Source of the DNA: DSYU01 sp964437595
Lineage (GTDB): Bacteria; Chloroflexota; Anaerolineae; Anaerolineales; Anaerolineaceae
DNA: 64,000 bases
Direction of reading: 5' to 3'
NCBI GenBank assembly: GCA_964437595.1
Contig: CAYTHO010000014.1
Coordinates: forward strand, 1 to 64,000
The translations under genes and the position numbers were made by a program. How positions within the stretch are numbered: position 1 is the stretch's first letter; each line of letters starts with the position of its first letter. The notes beneath the pieces were generated by a model. The model ran no database searches and was not told the origin of the DNA. It saw nothing but the letters and a program-made list of their open reading frames with translations. This document shows positions 9,701-16,937 of the stretch, one piece after another.

Positions 9701-10776
9701 ATAAACTGGGCCAGGTCTTTGCCCTTTGCCAGGCTGAACAGGTCATCGGTGGTGATGAATTTTCCCGGGCGGTTGCGCAGGTCTTCCCAGAGCTGGTAGC
9801 AGACCACCTGGAGCTGCACGGGTTCAATGAACTGTCCGGGGCGGTAGATCGGGTTGTTATTCTGATCTTTGCCCACGTTGATCAGGCTCAGGCTCCTGAC
9901 CAGTTCCTCCGTGGCGGCATCCTCAAAGGGGCGCAGTTTCTCAACTGGACGGCAAACGGCCTCTAATGCGGCAGAATAGCCCATGCGCTGCATGTAAAAA
10001 CGCGCGCGCAGCTTACCGGGCAGCAGCTCGGCGTACGGATCGAGGGAAGCCAGGTAATCCTCGCGGAGCGAGAATACGATCCACAGGTAGGGATCGGCCT
10101 GGAAAGCCTCGCTGATCTGCTGGAAAAATGCCGCGCGCTGGTTCCATGCGCCCGGATTGGTGGTGAAGATCTCTTCGAACTGGTCAATGATCAGGGCCAG
10201 GGGCTGGAGCCCGCCAATGGTCTGCGGTGCGTCGACCAGCAGCCTGGCGGACTCTCCTTCCGCTCCGGGGCTGGCCGGGGCGGGAGCGGTTTCGGCGGGA
10301 GCTTCCATGTCGAGATTGGCAAGGTAATCGGCCAGGGTCACGTGCGCAAGGCTGTCCGCGGGCGGAAGGCTGCCGCGCTCGCTGCGTTCAAAACTAAGCA
10401 GCAGGTTATAGATGAATATATTATCCGCCTGGGTTCCTTCCGCCAACTGCCCGCCCACCCGGCCCGTAAGGACTTTAAAATTGCGTTCCATGAGGCCGGG
10501 AACCAGGCGCGCGTTGATCAAGGAGCTTTTCCCTGCCCCGGAGGTGGCGTAGAACAGGACCAGGCGCTCGGCGATGATCAACGGGATAAGCTGGTTGGCT
10601 TCCTGCTCGCGGCCAAAGAAGCGGTCACGCTCGGCGGAAGTGAACGGGCGCGGGCCGACATAGGGGTTCGGCAGGGCCTGCAGGCGGCGGACGGTTTGCT
10701 CGCCCAGCGCGGTGACCGGCACCTGGGGTATTGGGTCCGGTCCGTTCGGCTCTGGTTGGGTGGGCTGCTGGGTCAT
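6754..10776 (-). CDS. nSTAND1 NTPase with transmembrane helix, coiled coil and C-terminal WD40 propeller(s)
   Basis: About 1340 residues. Order: the nSTAND1 entry motif NPYVGPRPFTSAERDRFFGR (about 37-56); Walker A ATSGAGKSS (K83); Walker B LALIIDQFEEIF (D198); sensor region VFSLREDYLASLDPY; helical and winged-helix part; a transmembrane helix (about 533-553, ILASLLILVLSALTLFSL); an Ala/Glu-rich coiled coil with repeated QRSTAEAAS units; and about twelve WD40-like blades. STAND NTPases act as switches that oligomerise on sensing a ligand; the WD40 part would be the sensor. The start was chosen at 10776 because AGGAGG lies five bases upstream and the ATG overlaps the SIR2 stop (ATGA), giving translational coupling. 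A start at 10797 is possible but lacks this signal. Confidence 0.92.
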   Translation of the reverse strand: MTQQPTQPEPNGPDPIPQVPVTALGEQTVRRLQALPNPYVGPRPFTSAERDRFFGREQEANQLIPLIIAERLVLFYATSGAGKSSLINARLVPGLMERNFKVLTGRVGGQLAEGTQADNIFIYNLLLSFERSERGSLPPADSLAHVTLADYLANLDMEAPAETAPAPASPGAEGESARLLVDAPQTIGGLQPLALIIDQFEEIFTTNPGAWNQRAAFFQQISEAFQADPYLWIVFSLREDYLASLDPYAELLPGKLRARFYMQRMGYSAALEAVCRPVEKLRPFEDAATEELVRSLSLINVGKDQNNNPIYRPGQFIEPVQLQVVCYQLWEDLRNRPGKFITTDDLFSLAKGKDLAQFISTALANYYVQSIHEVMSLYPDIRERRLRDWFSHELITETETRSSVRQGRTTTGASPNDLPNPVVRTLQDRFIVRAEIRGDNTWYELSHDRFVGPILQSNREWYDKNARPVEIAAKAWFDTGQDPARLLDGRQLQEALDALRDTPEDISDQAKGFIEASQKAAGSRQKRRQRVVAILASLLILVLSALTLFSLQQSRAATTSAAEANIQRVTANVASTQANLQRSTAEAASELEAQQRSTAEAASAMEAGLRQAAEFARSTAEAAKDQAELARIAAEKDRDAAITAKETAQAASNQAQGARLSSLSDYYRSNKLDLSLLLAVQAVRVSNDDWQAQRALFASIQRGLETRISLAGLAWRTQSRPNSVAFNPDGSLLAVSSTGNVDLWYTIDQRQGPQIPAGFTNDSVVFDVDFDSTGQYLARAGGDGRVRVWNMSTNAIHEYKPFSGLYTSVVSVAFQPGGDLMVAGTDRSPTNGKGLLVFYDYKKEILLGTEDCGNYACHALAWSPDGSMLAVGSQGGTLQVREAKRYQKLMEVNRAHVGEITGLAWYPNGHQLVSGAVDQRLVKWDISERKIVNQTTSQNTPIITSMALSPDGRFLAVGISDKNKWFGLWDAESLTRLDYQIKGHSQVVSSVAFHPRGTQFVTAGFDAVINLWNFEPVDSLSHILMNLNNTRVESMLPGSDGKLNFAGAEGSNDLVTIAEGMEKPVAVKIQHSGFELAAMEGQVWALVGKTDGKVAFLDPQTGKPVRDEIKLSNGSVRSLAASPDGHLLAASICVVGQSCGQIRIWDFRANQLVDTGEELAQITLGDVTSLAFGSETFAASPNKPVYGTGSQVLAIGNAAGSIYLYHLNSKQVTQVVTEGLNLQSTARVVTSLVFSPDQNMLAAGFKDGRIALWEASSGSPIGEFIERANGEVTGLLFRKNPDGLWYLLSVSSQGEVREWMADQQAWIARACQLAGRNLDEAEKAKFMISGGAQADVCPAK

Positions 10777-11939
10777 CTTTGCCTCCTGGCGCGCCATTCA
10801 CTCTGCAAGGAACTGAGAAAACCACCCGGATCGCTCCAGCGGATTTCAAAGGACAGGGGATTGAAGTAATCCTGCAGGTACTTTTGCGCCTGGTCGAGGT
10901 ACTGCAGGCTGGTTGGGCCGCCGGGCAGCTCGTACTGGTCGCGGAGGCAAAGCTGGATGATGGTGTTCAGGAAAGCGGCATTGCGCTTTTCGCCGGATTT
11001 GATGATGCCGCGAAAAAGGGTGCGGAAGTCCCAATCGGGGAGGCGGTAGCCGAGCAGCATTTGCCATGAGACCGCCAGGGCGCTTTGCAGGTAAGCCGGG
11101 ATAATGGAGCGGGTGGTGCCGCGATCCAGGGTGACTTCAACCAGGAAATCGAGGAAATCGTCTTCAGTGAGCACCATGGTCAGCGGGTAACAATCGAGGC
11201 CAAAGAGGTGATATACCAGCGGGCGCTGCGGGGAAGGCTCAAAGGTATCCAATAGGCGATGCTCGTCGCGCAGCTGCGGAATCTGCCCAGACCATAAACA
11301 CACCTGAGTGATGGGCTGTTTGCCCATAGCGCTGAGGGCCTTTTCCAGCACATCGTGGTAGCAGGTGGTGATATAGATCGGTAGGGGCAGGCCGGCCAGA
11401 ATGCTCAACGGATCGGTACAGCCGGGGCCAAAGCTCAACAGAGAAAGCTCCTGAACGGCCAGGTCAGCGAAGCTGTATTCGGAAAGCCCTTCGCGCAGTT
11501 CTTCGATGCGATCCCCACCGGCGCCAACCTGAGAAGCGTACGAGAGCAGCGCGTTTTTGATAAAGGCAATGTACTCTTCTTTGACATCCATTGGCGAGCG
11601 GGACTTAGACCGGACGAACTGGGCAACATGGGGAAGGTCCTGGCTGTCGGTGAGCGGGTAGACTGTTTCGCTGGCCCAGGCCATGGATAGCATGTTGGTG
11701 ACATTCATTTTCATGACCGGTTCTTCTTCCGCCGGATCTTCACCGGCGCCTGGCGCGGGTTCCTCACCCAGGGCTTTGCTGAAAACCAGATCATAGATCA
11801 TGCTGTTGCTAATAATGGGGATCACCTGGCCATTGCCAATACGGTTGACAAGGTTGCTCCAGAAACGTTCCTCATCGTTCTCCGGGGCCATGGTCTGGCT
11901 CAGGAACATTTTTACATTCTGACCGCGCTTCATCACCAT
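10773..11939 (-). CDS. SIR2-like domain protein with divergent NAD-site motifs
   Basis: About 388 residues. The overall pattern resembles the SIR2_2/SIR2-like effector family: an N-terminal strand-loop GQVIPIISNSMIYD where GAGxS is expected, PIYITTCYHDVLEKAL where TTNYD is usual, PLVYHLFGLDCYP at the His motif, LTEDDFLDFL, and the family-typical LLGYRLPDWDFRTLFRG. Family members degrade NAD+ in several anti-phage systems. Here the glycine-rich loop and the TTNYD Asn are changed, so catalysis is uncertain. The ATG at 11939 has AGGAGG eight bases upstream; a TTG at 11963 would add eight residues. The gene follows the CHAT gene by 27 bases and overlaps the nSTAND gene by four. The assignment is by motif, without a search. 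Confidence 0.72.
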   Translation of the reverse strand: MVMKRGQNVKMFLSQTMAPENDEERFWSNLVNRIGNGQVIPIISNSMIYDLVFSKALGEEPAPGAGEDPAEEEPVMKMNVTNMLSMAWASETVYPLTDSQDLPHVAQFVRSKSRSPMDVKEEYIAFIKNALLSYASQVGAGGDRIEELREGLSEYSFADLAVQELSLLSFGPGCTDPLSILAGLPLPIYITTCYHDVLEKALSAMGKQPITQVCLWSGQIPQLRDEHRLLDTFEPSPQRPLVYHLFGLDCYPLTMVLTEDDFLDFLVEVTLDRGTTRSIIPAYLQSALAVSWQMLLGYRLPDWDFRTLFRGIIKSGEKRNAAFLNTIIQLCLRDQYELPGGPTSLQYLDQAQKYLQDYFNPLSFEIRWSDPGGFLSSLQSEWRARRQR

Positions 11940-11966
11940 TGATTCTCCCTCCTGATAACCCAACTG

Positions 11967-13835
11967 CTAAGAAGCGGCCTCCATCACAACCCGAAACCCA
12001 TGGCGCTTGCGAGGCGGCCCCGATTTATGCGGGTCAAAACCGCCGCGGAGCGTGCAGGTCATTTCCACGGGATTGTCGGTAATACCACCGCGGAAAATGC
12101 GCCGCACCAGCGCGCTGGCCCGGGGATTATTACGCTCATCCTCTGCCCAGGGGTAAACATAACGTGGAAGGGCTGGGCTTTCACCCCACAAAGAAAGGGT
12201 CCACTCGCGCACATTTCCAACGATATCGCAGATGCCGTACTCGTTTTGCGGGGGGAAGCGATCCACCGGGGTGATGTGCTGTGGGTCGGCATTACAGCGA
12301 TCCGGCTGCCAGTCATTTCCCCAGGGATACAGGCAGCCATCCACGCCGCGGGCGGCTTTTTCCCACTGCGCCTCGGTCGGCAGGGAATACGTACGCCCGG
12401 TTACCTTGCTCAACCAGTCACAGTATGCCAGGGCCTGATACCAGGTCACGCCGATGATGGGGCAGTCCAGGCGGTCTGGAGGCGGAGATTGGCCGTCCCA
12501 ACCCGATTCGGGGTTCACCAGGGCGCCGGTCTGGCGGACGTAGTCGAAGAACTGGCGGTTGGTAACCGGGTATTTCCCAATACGATAGGGCGGCAGGCTG
12601 ACTGGGTGGCGTGGCTTTTCCCAAGATGGCACATCTTCGGCGCCATCGCGGCCCATCTGAAAAATGCCGGGGGGAATGTATATCGTTTCCGGCTCAAACG
12701 GCAGGCATTCGATAGGGCGGGCCAGGGGCGGGGGCTGCATCAACTGGTTGTCGCGCAGGCGGCTGAACAGCACCGGCATCCACCAGCCGTCCTCGTCCCG
12801 CACCAGGCTGCGCGCGGCGGCCAGGGCCCGGTCAATCTGCCCATCGCGGGCCAGCTCTTTGAAGAAGGCCGGCAGGAACTGGTCGATGGTGGGGAAAGAT
12901 ACGCTACCGCGCATGGCCAGCACAGCGGGTATGCCGCACTGGGCAAGCTGCGGGCCAAGGGCCTGCAGCACGCCGCCGGGAGAACCGTTCATCGACCCGG
13001 CGCTTTCGCAAGATACCAGCACGGCCAGCAGCGGGAGGCTGCGCAGGGATTTTAATTCGCGGACCAGGCGGTCGACTGCTACCGATTCGCCCTTGCCGTC
13101 CGGCCTCTCCAGCAAAATAGACGGGCCAGCAGTGCGGTTTACGTACCCGTGGGCAACCAGGTAGAGAATGTCCACCGCCTGCGCGTTCTCTCCCGTACCC
13201 GCGCCGCGCAGCCCGTCCAACAGGCCCGCCAGGGTTGCCTTACCCCCACCCGCCAGCGGGGCGATATCGATATCGGGCAGGCAGGACTGCGCGCGCTGCA
13301 GCTCGCGAGCCGGGTCGATAGACGCGAATTGAGATGTATCCAGGTTGGTAGGGCTGGAGACAACCACCAGCGCGCGCAGGCGGGCTGTTTCGGGCGGGGT
13401 AAATGGCTGCAAATTGGCGCTGCTGAGGAAGCGGGAGAAGAGCATATTCTCATCCGCGCTCAAGCGGGTGCGGCGGTTGGGGTCGGGGTCGATGAGGGTT
13501 TCCCAAAACAGCTCGTGAAGCTCGCCAGCGGCGGGGTCACAGTACAGGCGCAGCCGTAGAGGGACTTTCAAGGCATCCGCGCGGGCGCGGGCCTGGCCAA
13601 ACGCGGCACGGGCGGAGGGATCGGCGAACAGCATTTCCGAAAGGCGCTGCCCGTAGGACTGCGGGTTGGATTGTAAGGTAAGCAGCTCCGCGAAATCGAT
13701 GGCTGCCTGTGCGGTGGGGCTGAGACCCAGGTTGCTTTCTTCAGCGCTGCCTGGCTGCCAAAAACGGGAACGCATTGTATAGCACTGCGCCCCTGCCCGG
13801 TACAATCCAATTTCCAGCTCTGCACAATCAGTCAT
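11967..13835 (-). CDS. CHAT protease fused to an FGE-sulfatase (SUMF1-like) domain
   Basis: 622 residues. The N-terminal half ends in a caspase-like CHAT domain with an intact dyad: His229 in ILYLVAHGY and Cys276 in LAVLVSCESAG, followed by the GIPAVLAMRG strand typical of the family. Residues about 385-620 form a formylglycine-generating-enzyme fold (YIPPGIFQMGRDG, YPVTNRQFFDYVRQTG, SLPTEAQWEKAARG, DIVGNVREWT, TLRGGFDPHKSG, HGFRVV). The cysteines that bind copper in true FGE are missing near RGGFDPHKSGPPRKRHG, so this domain is probably a C-lectin-like binding module. It is the first gene of the operon, behind a good promoter. CHAT proteases in conflict systems are activated to cleave a partner; the substrate here is unknown. 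Confidence 0.9.
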   Translation of the reverse strand: MTDCAELEIGLYRAGAQCYTMRSRFWQPGSAEESNLGLSPTAQAAIDFAELLTLQSNPQSYGQRLSEMLFADPSARAAFGQARARADALKVPLRLRLYCDPAAGELHELFWETLIDPDPNRRTRLSADENMLFSRFLSSANLQPFTPPETARLRALVVVSSPTNLDTSQFASIDPARELQRAQSCLPDIDIAPLAGGGKATLAGLLDGLRGAGTGENAQAVDILYLVAHGYVNRTAGPSILLERPDGKGESVAVDRLVRELKSLRSLPLLAVLVSCESAGSMNGSPGGVLQALGPQLAQCGIPAVLAMRGSVSFPTIDQFLPAFFKELARDGQIDRALAAARSLVRDEDGWWMPVLFSRLRDNQLMQPPPLARPIECLPFEPETIYIPPGIFQMGRDGAEDVPSWEKPRHPVSLPPYRIGKYPVTNRQFFDYVRQTGALVNPESGWDGQSPPPDRLDCPIIGVTWYQALAYCDWLSKVTGRTYSLPTEAQWEKAARGVDGCLYPWGNDWQPDRCNADPQHITPVDRFPPQNEYGICDIVGNVREWTLSLWGESPALPRYVYPWAEDERNNPRASALVRRIFRGGITDNPVEMTCTLRGGFDPHKSGPPRKRHGFRVVMEAAS

Positions 13836-13913
13836 CTATACGCATCCCTTCTTTCCATATCAACCTCTGCGCGAACCCCGCAGCGAAAAGGGCCAGAATC
13901 AGAAGACAATATG

Positions 13914-13943
13914 ATTATACAGACAGAAATACTAGGTTTACAA
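13914..13943 (-). promoter_or_regulatory. Promoter of the CHAT/SIR2/nSTAND operon
   Basis: Minus strand TTGTAA (13943-13938), 18 bases, then a perfect TATAAT (13919-13914). Transcription would start near 13907, about 70 bases before the CHAT start codon. The quality of the -10 box suggests appreciable basal expression of the operon. Confidence 0.7.
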
Positions 13944-14114
13944 CTTCAACGCCCCCTTGAATTGCCTTGATCGCCGGGAAGACGGCGGTTTGATCCGAGG
14001 CGATCAGATCAATTGATAAACTGCCGCACAAAATAATGAACTTACCAGATCCATTATAAGCCCGGCAATACTGAAAAGCTACAGGACAGGTGACATTCAG
14101 TCATCAATTTTTCC

Positions 14115-14143
14115 TTGTCACAGCCCATAAACGGGGATATACT
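14115..14143 (+). promoter_or_regulatory. Promoter of the BMP lipoprotein/nucleoside ABC locus
   Basis: TTGTCA (14115-14120), 17 bases, then TATACT (14138-14143). It lies about 75 bases before the lipoprotein start, which has its own AGGAG ribosome site. Confidence 0.75.
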
Positions 14144-14219
14144 AATGGCGTATCCTGGGTAGAGAGACGTGAAACCCCCTGATTCCTTTTTTTCACCTCG
14201 ATGAAATAGGAGAAGAAAC

Positions 14220-15257
14220 ATGTTGAAAAAGATGTCCTTGATTTTGGCGATTATCATGATCGCCACATTGGCTCTCACTGCTTGCCAGCCCGCCGCTCAA
14301 CAAGCTGCAGGCGGCAAGAAAATCTGCGAAGTGACCGATACCGGCGGCGTGGACGACAAATCGTTCAATGCCATTTCGTGGAAAGGCGCCACAGATGCGA
14401 AAGCAAAACTAGGCGTTGAAGCAAAATACCTTGAGTCAACGCAGCAGACGGATTATGCCAAGAACATCAATGCCTTCATTGAAGAAAAATGCGATTTGAT
14501 CGTGACCGTTGGCTTCCTGCTGGGCGATGACACCAAGGCCGCCGCGGAGAAAAATCCGAACCAGAATTTCGCCATCGTCGACTTCGCTTACGATCCGACC
14601 ATCCCGAACGTTCTCGGACTGACCTTCGCCACGGACCAGGCGGGCTTCCTGGCTGGCTACCTGGCCGCTGGCATGACCAAGACCGGCAAGATCGGCACCT
14701 TCGGTGGCATGCAGATCCCGACCGTAACCATCTTCATGGATGGCTACTATTACGGGGCGAAGTACTACAACGAACAGAACGGTACGAACGTGGAAGTTCT
14801 GGGTTGGGACCCCGTGGCCGGGGCTGGCTCCTTCACCGGCGACTTCAGCAACACCGACAAGGGTAAATCCACGGCGCAGAACCTGATGGACGAAGGCGCG
14901 GACATCATCATGCCCGTGGCTGGCCCGGTTGGCCTGGGCGCCGCCGAAGCGGTCAAGGCCGCTGGCAACGCCTGGATCATCGGCGTGGACACCGACTGGA
15001 CCGTGAGTGCGGCCAACTACAAAGACATCGTGCTGACCTCAGTTTCCAAGATGGTGGATGTGGCGGTATACGATGCGATGAAGTCCGTGGTTGACGGGAA
15101 CTTCAAGGGCGGCATCTACAGCGGCACGCTGCAGAACGGTGGCGTTGGCCTGGGCACCATCGCTGGCGCTGTTCCGGCTGACCTGAAAGCCAAAGTCGAA
15201 CAGGTAAAGAAAGATATCCTGGACGGCAAAGTAAAAGTTAATCCGAACGCCAAATAA
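14220..15257 (+). CDS. BMP-family lipoprotein, substrate-binding protein of a nucleoside-type ABC importer
   Basis: 345 residues. The signal peptide ends in the lipobox LTAC (about residues 18-21), so the mature protein is lipid-anchored on the outer face. The body has BMP/Med family landmarks: DTGGVDDKSFNAISWKG, LIVTVGFLLGDDTKAAAEKN, LGLTFATDQAGFLAGYLAAG, IGTFGGMQIPTVTIFMDGYY and IIGVDTDWT. Characterised relatives (PnrA, BmpA, YufN-type) bind purine or other nucleosides. AGGAG precedes the ATG. A strong terminator follows, then the ATPase and two permeases, which fits a high expression level of the binding protein relative to the membrane components. Confidence 0.92.
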   Translation: MLKKMSLILAIIMIATLALTACQPAAQQAAGGKKICEVTDTGGVDDKSFNAISWKGATDAKAKLGVEAKYLESTQQTDYAKNINAFIEEKCDLIVTVGFLLGDDTKAAAEKNPNQNFAIVDFAYDPTIPNVLGLTFATDQAGFLAGYLAAGMTKTGKIGTFGGMQIPTVTIFMDGYYYGAKYYNEQNGTNVEVLGWDPVAGAGSFTGDFSNTDKGKSTAQNLMDEGADIIMPVAGPVGLGAAEAVKAAGNAWIIGVDTDWTVSAANYKDIVLTSVSKMVDVAVYDAMKSVVDGNFKGGIYSGTLQNGGVGLGTIAGAVPADLKAKVEQVKKDILDGKVKVNPNAK

Positions 15258-15274
15258 TACGAAAAAATATCAAG

Positions 15275-15314
15275 AAAAAAGGAGCGGTTCCATTGCGGAC
15301 CGCTCCTTTTTTCT
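15275..15314 (+). terminator. Intrinsic terminator after the BMP lipoprotein gene
   Basis: AAAAAAGGAGCGGT (15275-15288), a 10-base loop, then ACCGCTCCTTTTTT (15299-15312): an 8-bp GC-rich stem plus six A-T pairs and a T run. It probably allows partial read-through to the downstream ABC genes. A TATGATACAAT box just after it (15315-15325) could give them their own start. Confidence 0.9.
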
Positions 15315-15359
15315 TATGATACAATCTAATCAAATCATTTTCCCGCCTGGAGCTACTCC

Positions 15360-16937
15360 ATGACTCCTATCTTGGAATTACGTGGGATTACCAAACGGTT
15401 CCCTGGTGTACTGGCGAATGATCATATCGATCTTACTCTCGAGCAGGGGGAAATCCACGCTCTGCTGGGGGAAAACGGCGCTGGCAAAACCACCTTAATG
15501 AACATTCTCTACGGGTTATACCAACCCGACGAGGGAGAAATCGCCGTTAATGGAAAACCAGTAAAGGTTCACTCGCCCGGTGAAGCAATCGCGAGTGGGA
15601 TTGGTATGGTCCACCAGCACTTTATGCTCATCCCGGTATTCACGGTAACCGAAAATGTGATGCTGGGTGAAGAATCCACCCGGACAGGGGGTATCCTGGA
15701 CCGCAAATCCGCGGCTGCGCGCATCCGCGCCATCTCCAGGCAGTACAACCTGGAGGTCAATCCGGATAGTTATGTAAAAGATCTTCCGGTGGGCGTTCAG
15801 CAGCGGGTTGAGATCATTAAGCTGTTGTACCGCAATGCCAATATATTGATCTTCGATGAACCAACCGCCGTGCTGACCCCGCAGGAAGCAGACGAATTGT
15901 TTCAGATTATGCGCTCGCTGGCGCAGCAGGGCAAATCAATCATCTTTATCACGCACAAGCTGCGCGAGGTATTGGATGTCTCTGACCGGATCACGGTGAT
16001 CCGGCGCGGAAAGGTGATTGGCACGGTGCAGCCGCAGGCAGCCGACCAGAACCAGTTAGCCGAGATGATGGTGGGCCACGCCGTTCAATTGGAGCTGGAA
16101 CGCAAGCCAGCCAACCCGGGAGAAGCCGTGCTGAAAGTTGAAAACCTGGTCGTCGCGGACGAGACGCGCCAGGTGACCGTGGATGGAGTTTCATTCGATG
16201 TGCGCGCCGGTGAAGTGCTGGGGATTGCCGGGGTGCAGGGCAATGGACAGACCGAGCTGGTGGAAGCACTGACCGGCCTGCGCGTACCCGTCAGTGGAAA
16301 GGTAACCCTGCTGGGCGAGGATACCACCTTCGCCAACCCGCGCAAGATCACCGAGCTGGGCAGCGCGCACATCCCCGAAGATCGCCAGCGAGATGGACTG
16401 GTGCTGACCTTCCCGGTTGCCGAAAACCTGGTGCTGAACACCTACTATAAGCCGCCTTTTGCGAAAGGGGTGGTGATGGATGAGAAGCCCATCCTGGAGA
16501 ATGCGGTGCGGGAGATCGAGAGCTTTGACGTCCGCACGCCAGGCCCGCTTACCCCGGTTGGGTCGCTCTCGGGCGGCAACCAGCAGAAGGTGATTGTGGC
16601 TCGCGAGCTGTCGCGGCCCATCCAGCTTCTGGTCGCGGCGCAGCCTACGCGCGGCCTCGATGTAGGCTCCATTGAATATATCCATTCGCAAATCCTGGCA
16701 AGACGAGACGCAGGTATTGCCGTACTGCTGGTGTCTACGGAATTGGATGAGATCCTACAACTTTCCGACCGCATCGCGGTGATGTACCGGGGGAAGATTG
16801 TGGCGGTCGTGCCATCCGCGGAGGCCAGGAAGAACTACATTGGCCTGCTGATGGCAGGCATTCCCATGGAGCAGGCCCGGCAGCAGGCTGGAGAGGTCAC
16901 CGGCAAAGATGAAATCCACAATGGAGGTGCATTATGA
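15360..16937 (+). CDS. Nucleoside/sugar-type ABC importer ATPase with two fused ATP-binding domains
   Basis: 525 residues, the usual length for RbsA/NupO-like double ATPases. The first cassette has Walker A GENGAGKTTLMN (about 37-48), the motif LPVGVQQRVEIIKLLYR in place of a classical signature, and Walker B ILIFDEPTAVL. The second has GVQGNGQTELVEAL at the degenerate Walker A position, signature LSGGNQQKVIVAREL and LLVAAQPTRGLDVGS. The degenerate second Walker A is typical of this family. GGAG lies eight bases before the ATG. Its stop overlaps the next start (ATGA), so it is translationally coupled to the permease. With the BMP lipoprotein upstream, the substrate is most likely a nucleoside. 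Confidence 0.93.
   Translation: MTPILELRGITKRFPGVLANDHIDLTLEQGEIHALLGENGAGKTTLMNILYGLYQPDEGEIAVNGKPVKVHSPGEAIASGIGMVHQHFMLIPVFTVTENVMLGEESTRTGGILDRKSAAARIRAISRQYNLEVNPDSYVKDLPVGVQQRVEIIKLLYRNANILIFDEPTAVLTPQEADELFQIMRSLAQQGKSIIFITHKLREVLDVSDRITVIRRGKVIGTVQPQAADQNQLAEMMVGHAVQLELERKPANPGEAVLKVENLVVADETRQVTVDGVSFDVRAGEVLGIAGVQGNGQTELVEALTGLRVPVSGKVTLLGEDTTFANPRKITELGSAHIPEDRQRDGLVLTFPVAENLVLNTYYKPPFAKGVVMDEKPILENAVREIESFDVRTPGPLTPVGSLSGGNQQKVIVARELSRPIQLLVAAQPTRGLDVGSIEYIHSQILARRDAGIAVLLVSTELDEILQLSDRIAVMYRGKIVAVVPSAEARKNYIGLLMAGIPMEQARQQAGEVTGKDEIHNGGAL

Larger units (their letters stand above)
13836..14219. other. Divergent intergenic region between the CHAT operon and the BMP transporter
   Basis: 384 bases without a convincing gene. 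It holds one promoter in each direction (listed separately). It also holds an inverted repeat TGATCGCC (13968-13975) / GGCGATCA (13999-14006) with perfect 8-bp arms 23 bases apart, which could be an operator for either side. No other RNA gene or repeat is apparent. Confidence 0.6.

Noticed and set aside
12000..13055. 351-residue open frame antisense to the CHAT-FGE gene
   Set aside because: The minus-strand gene has catalytic and FGE motifs throughout; the plus-strand frame has none.
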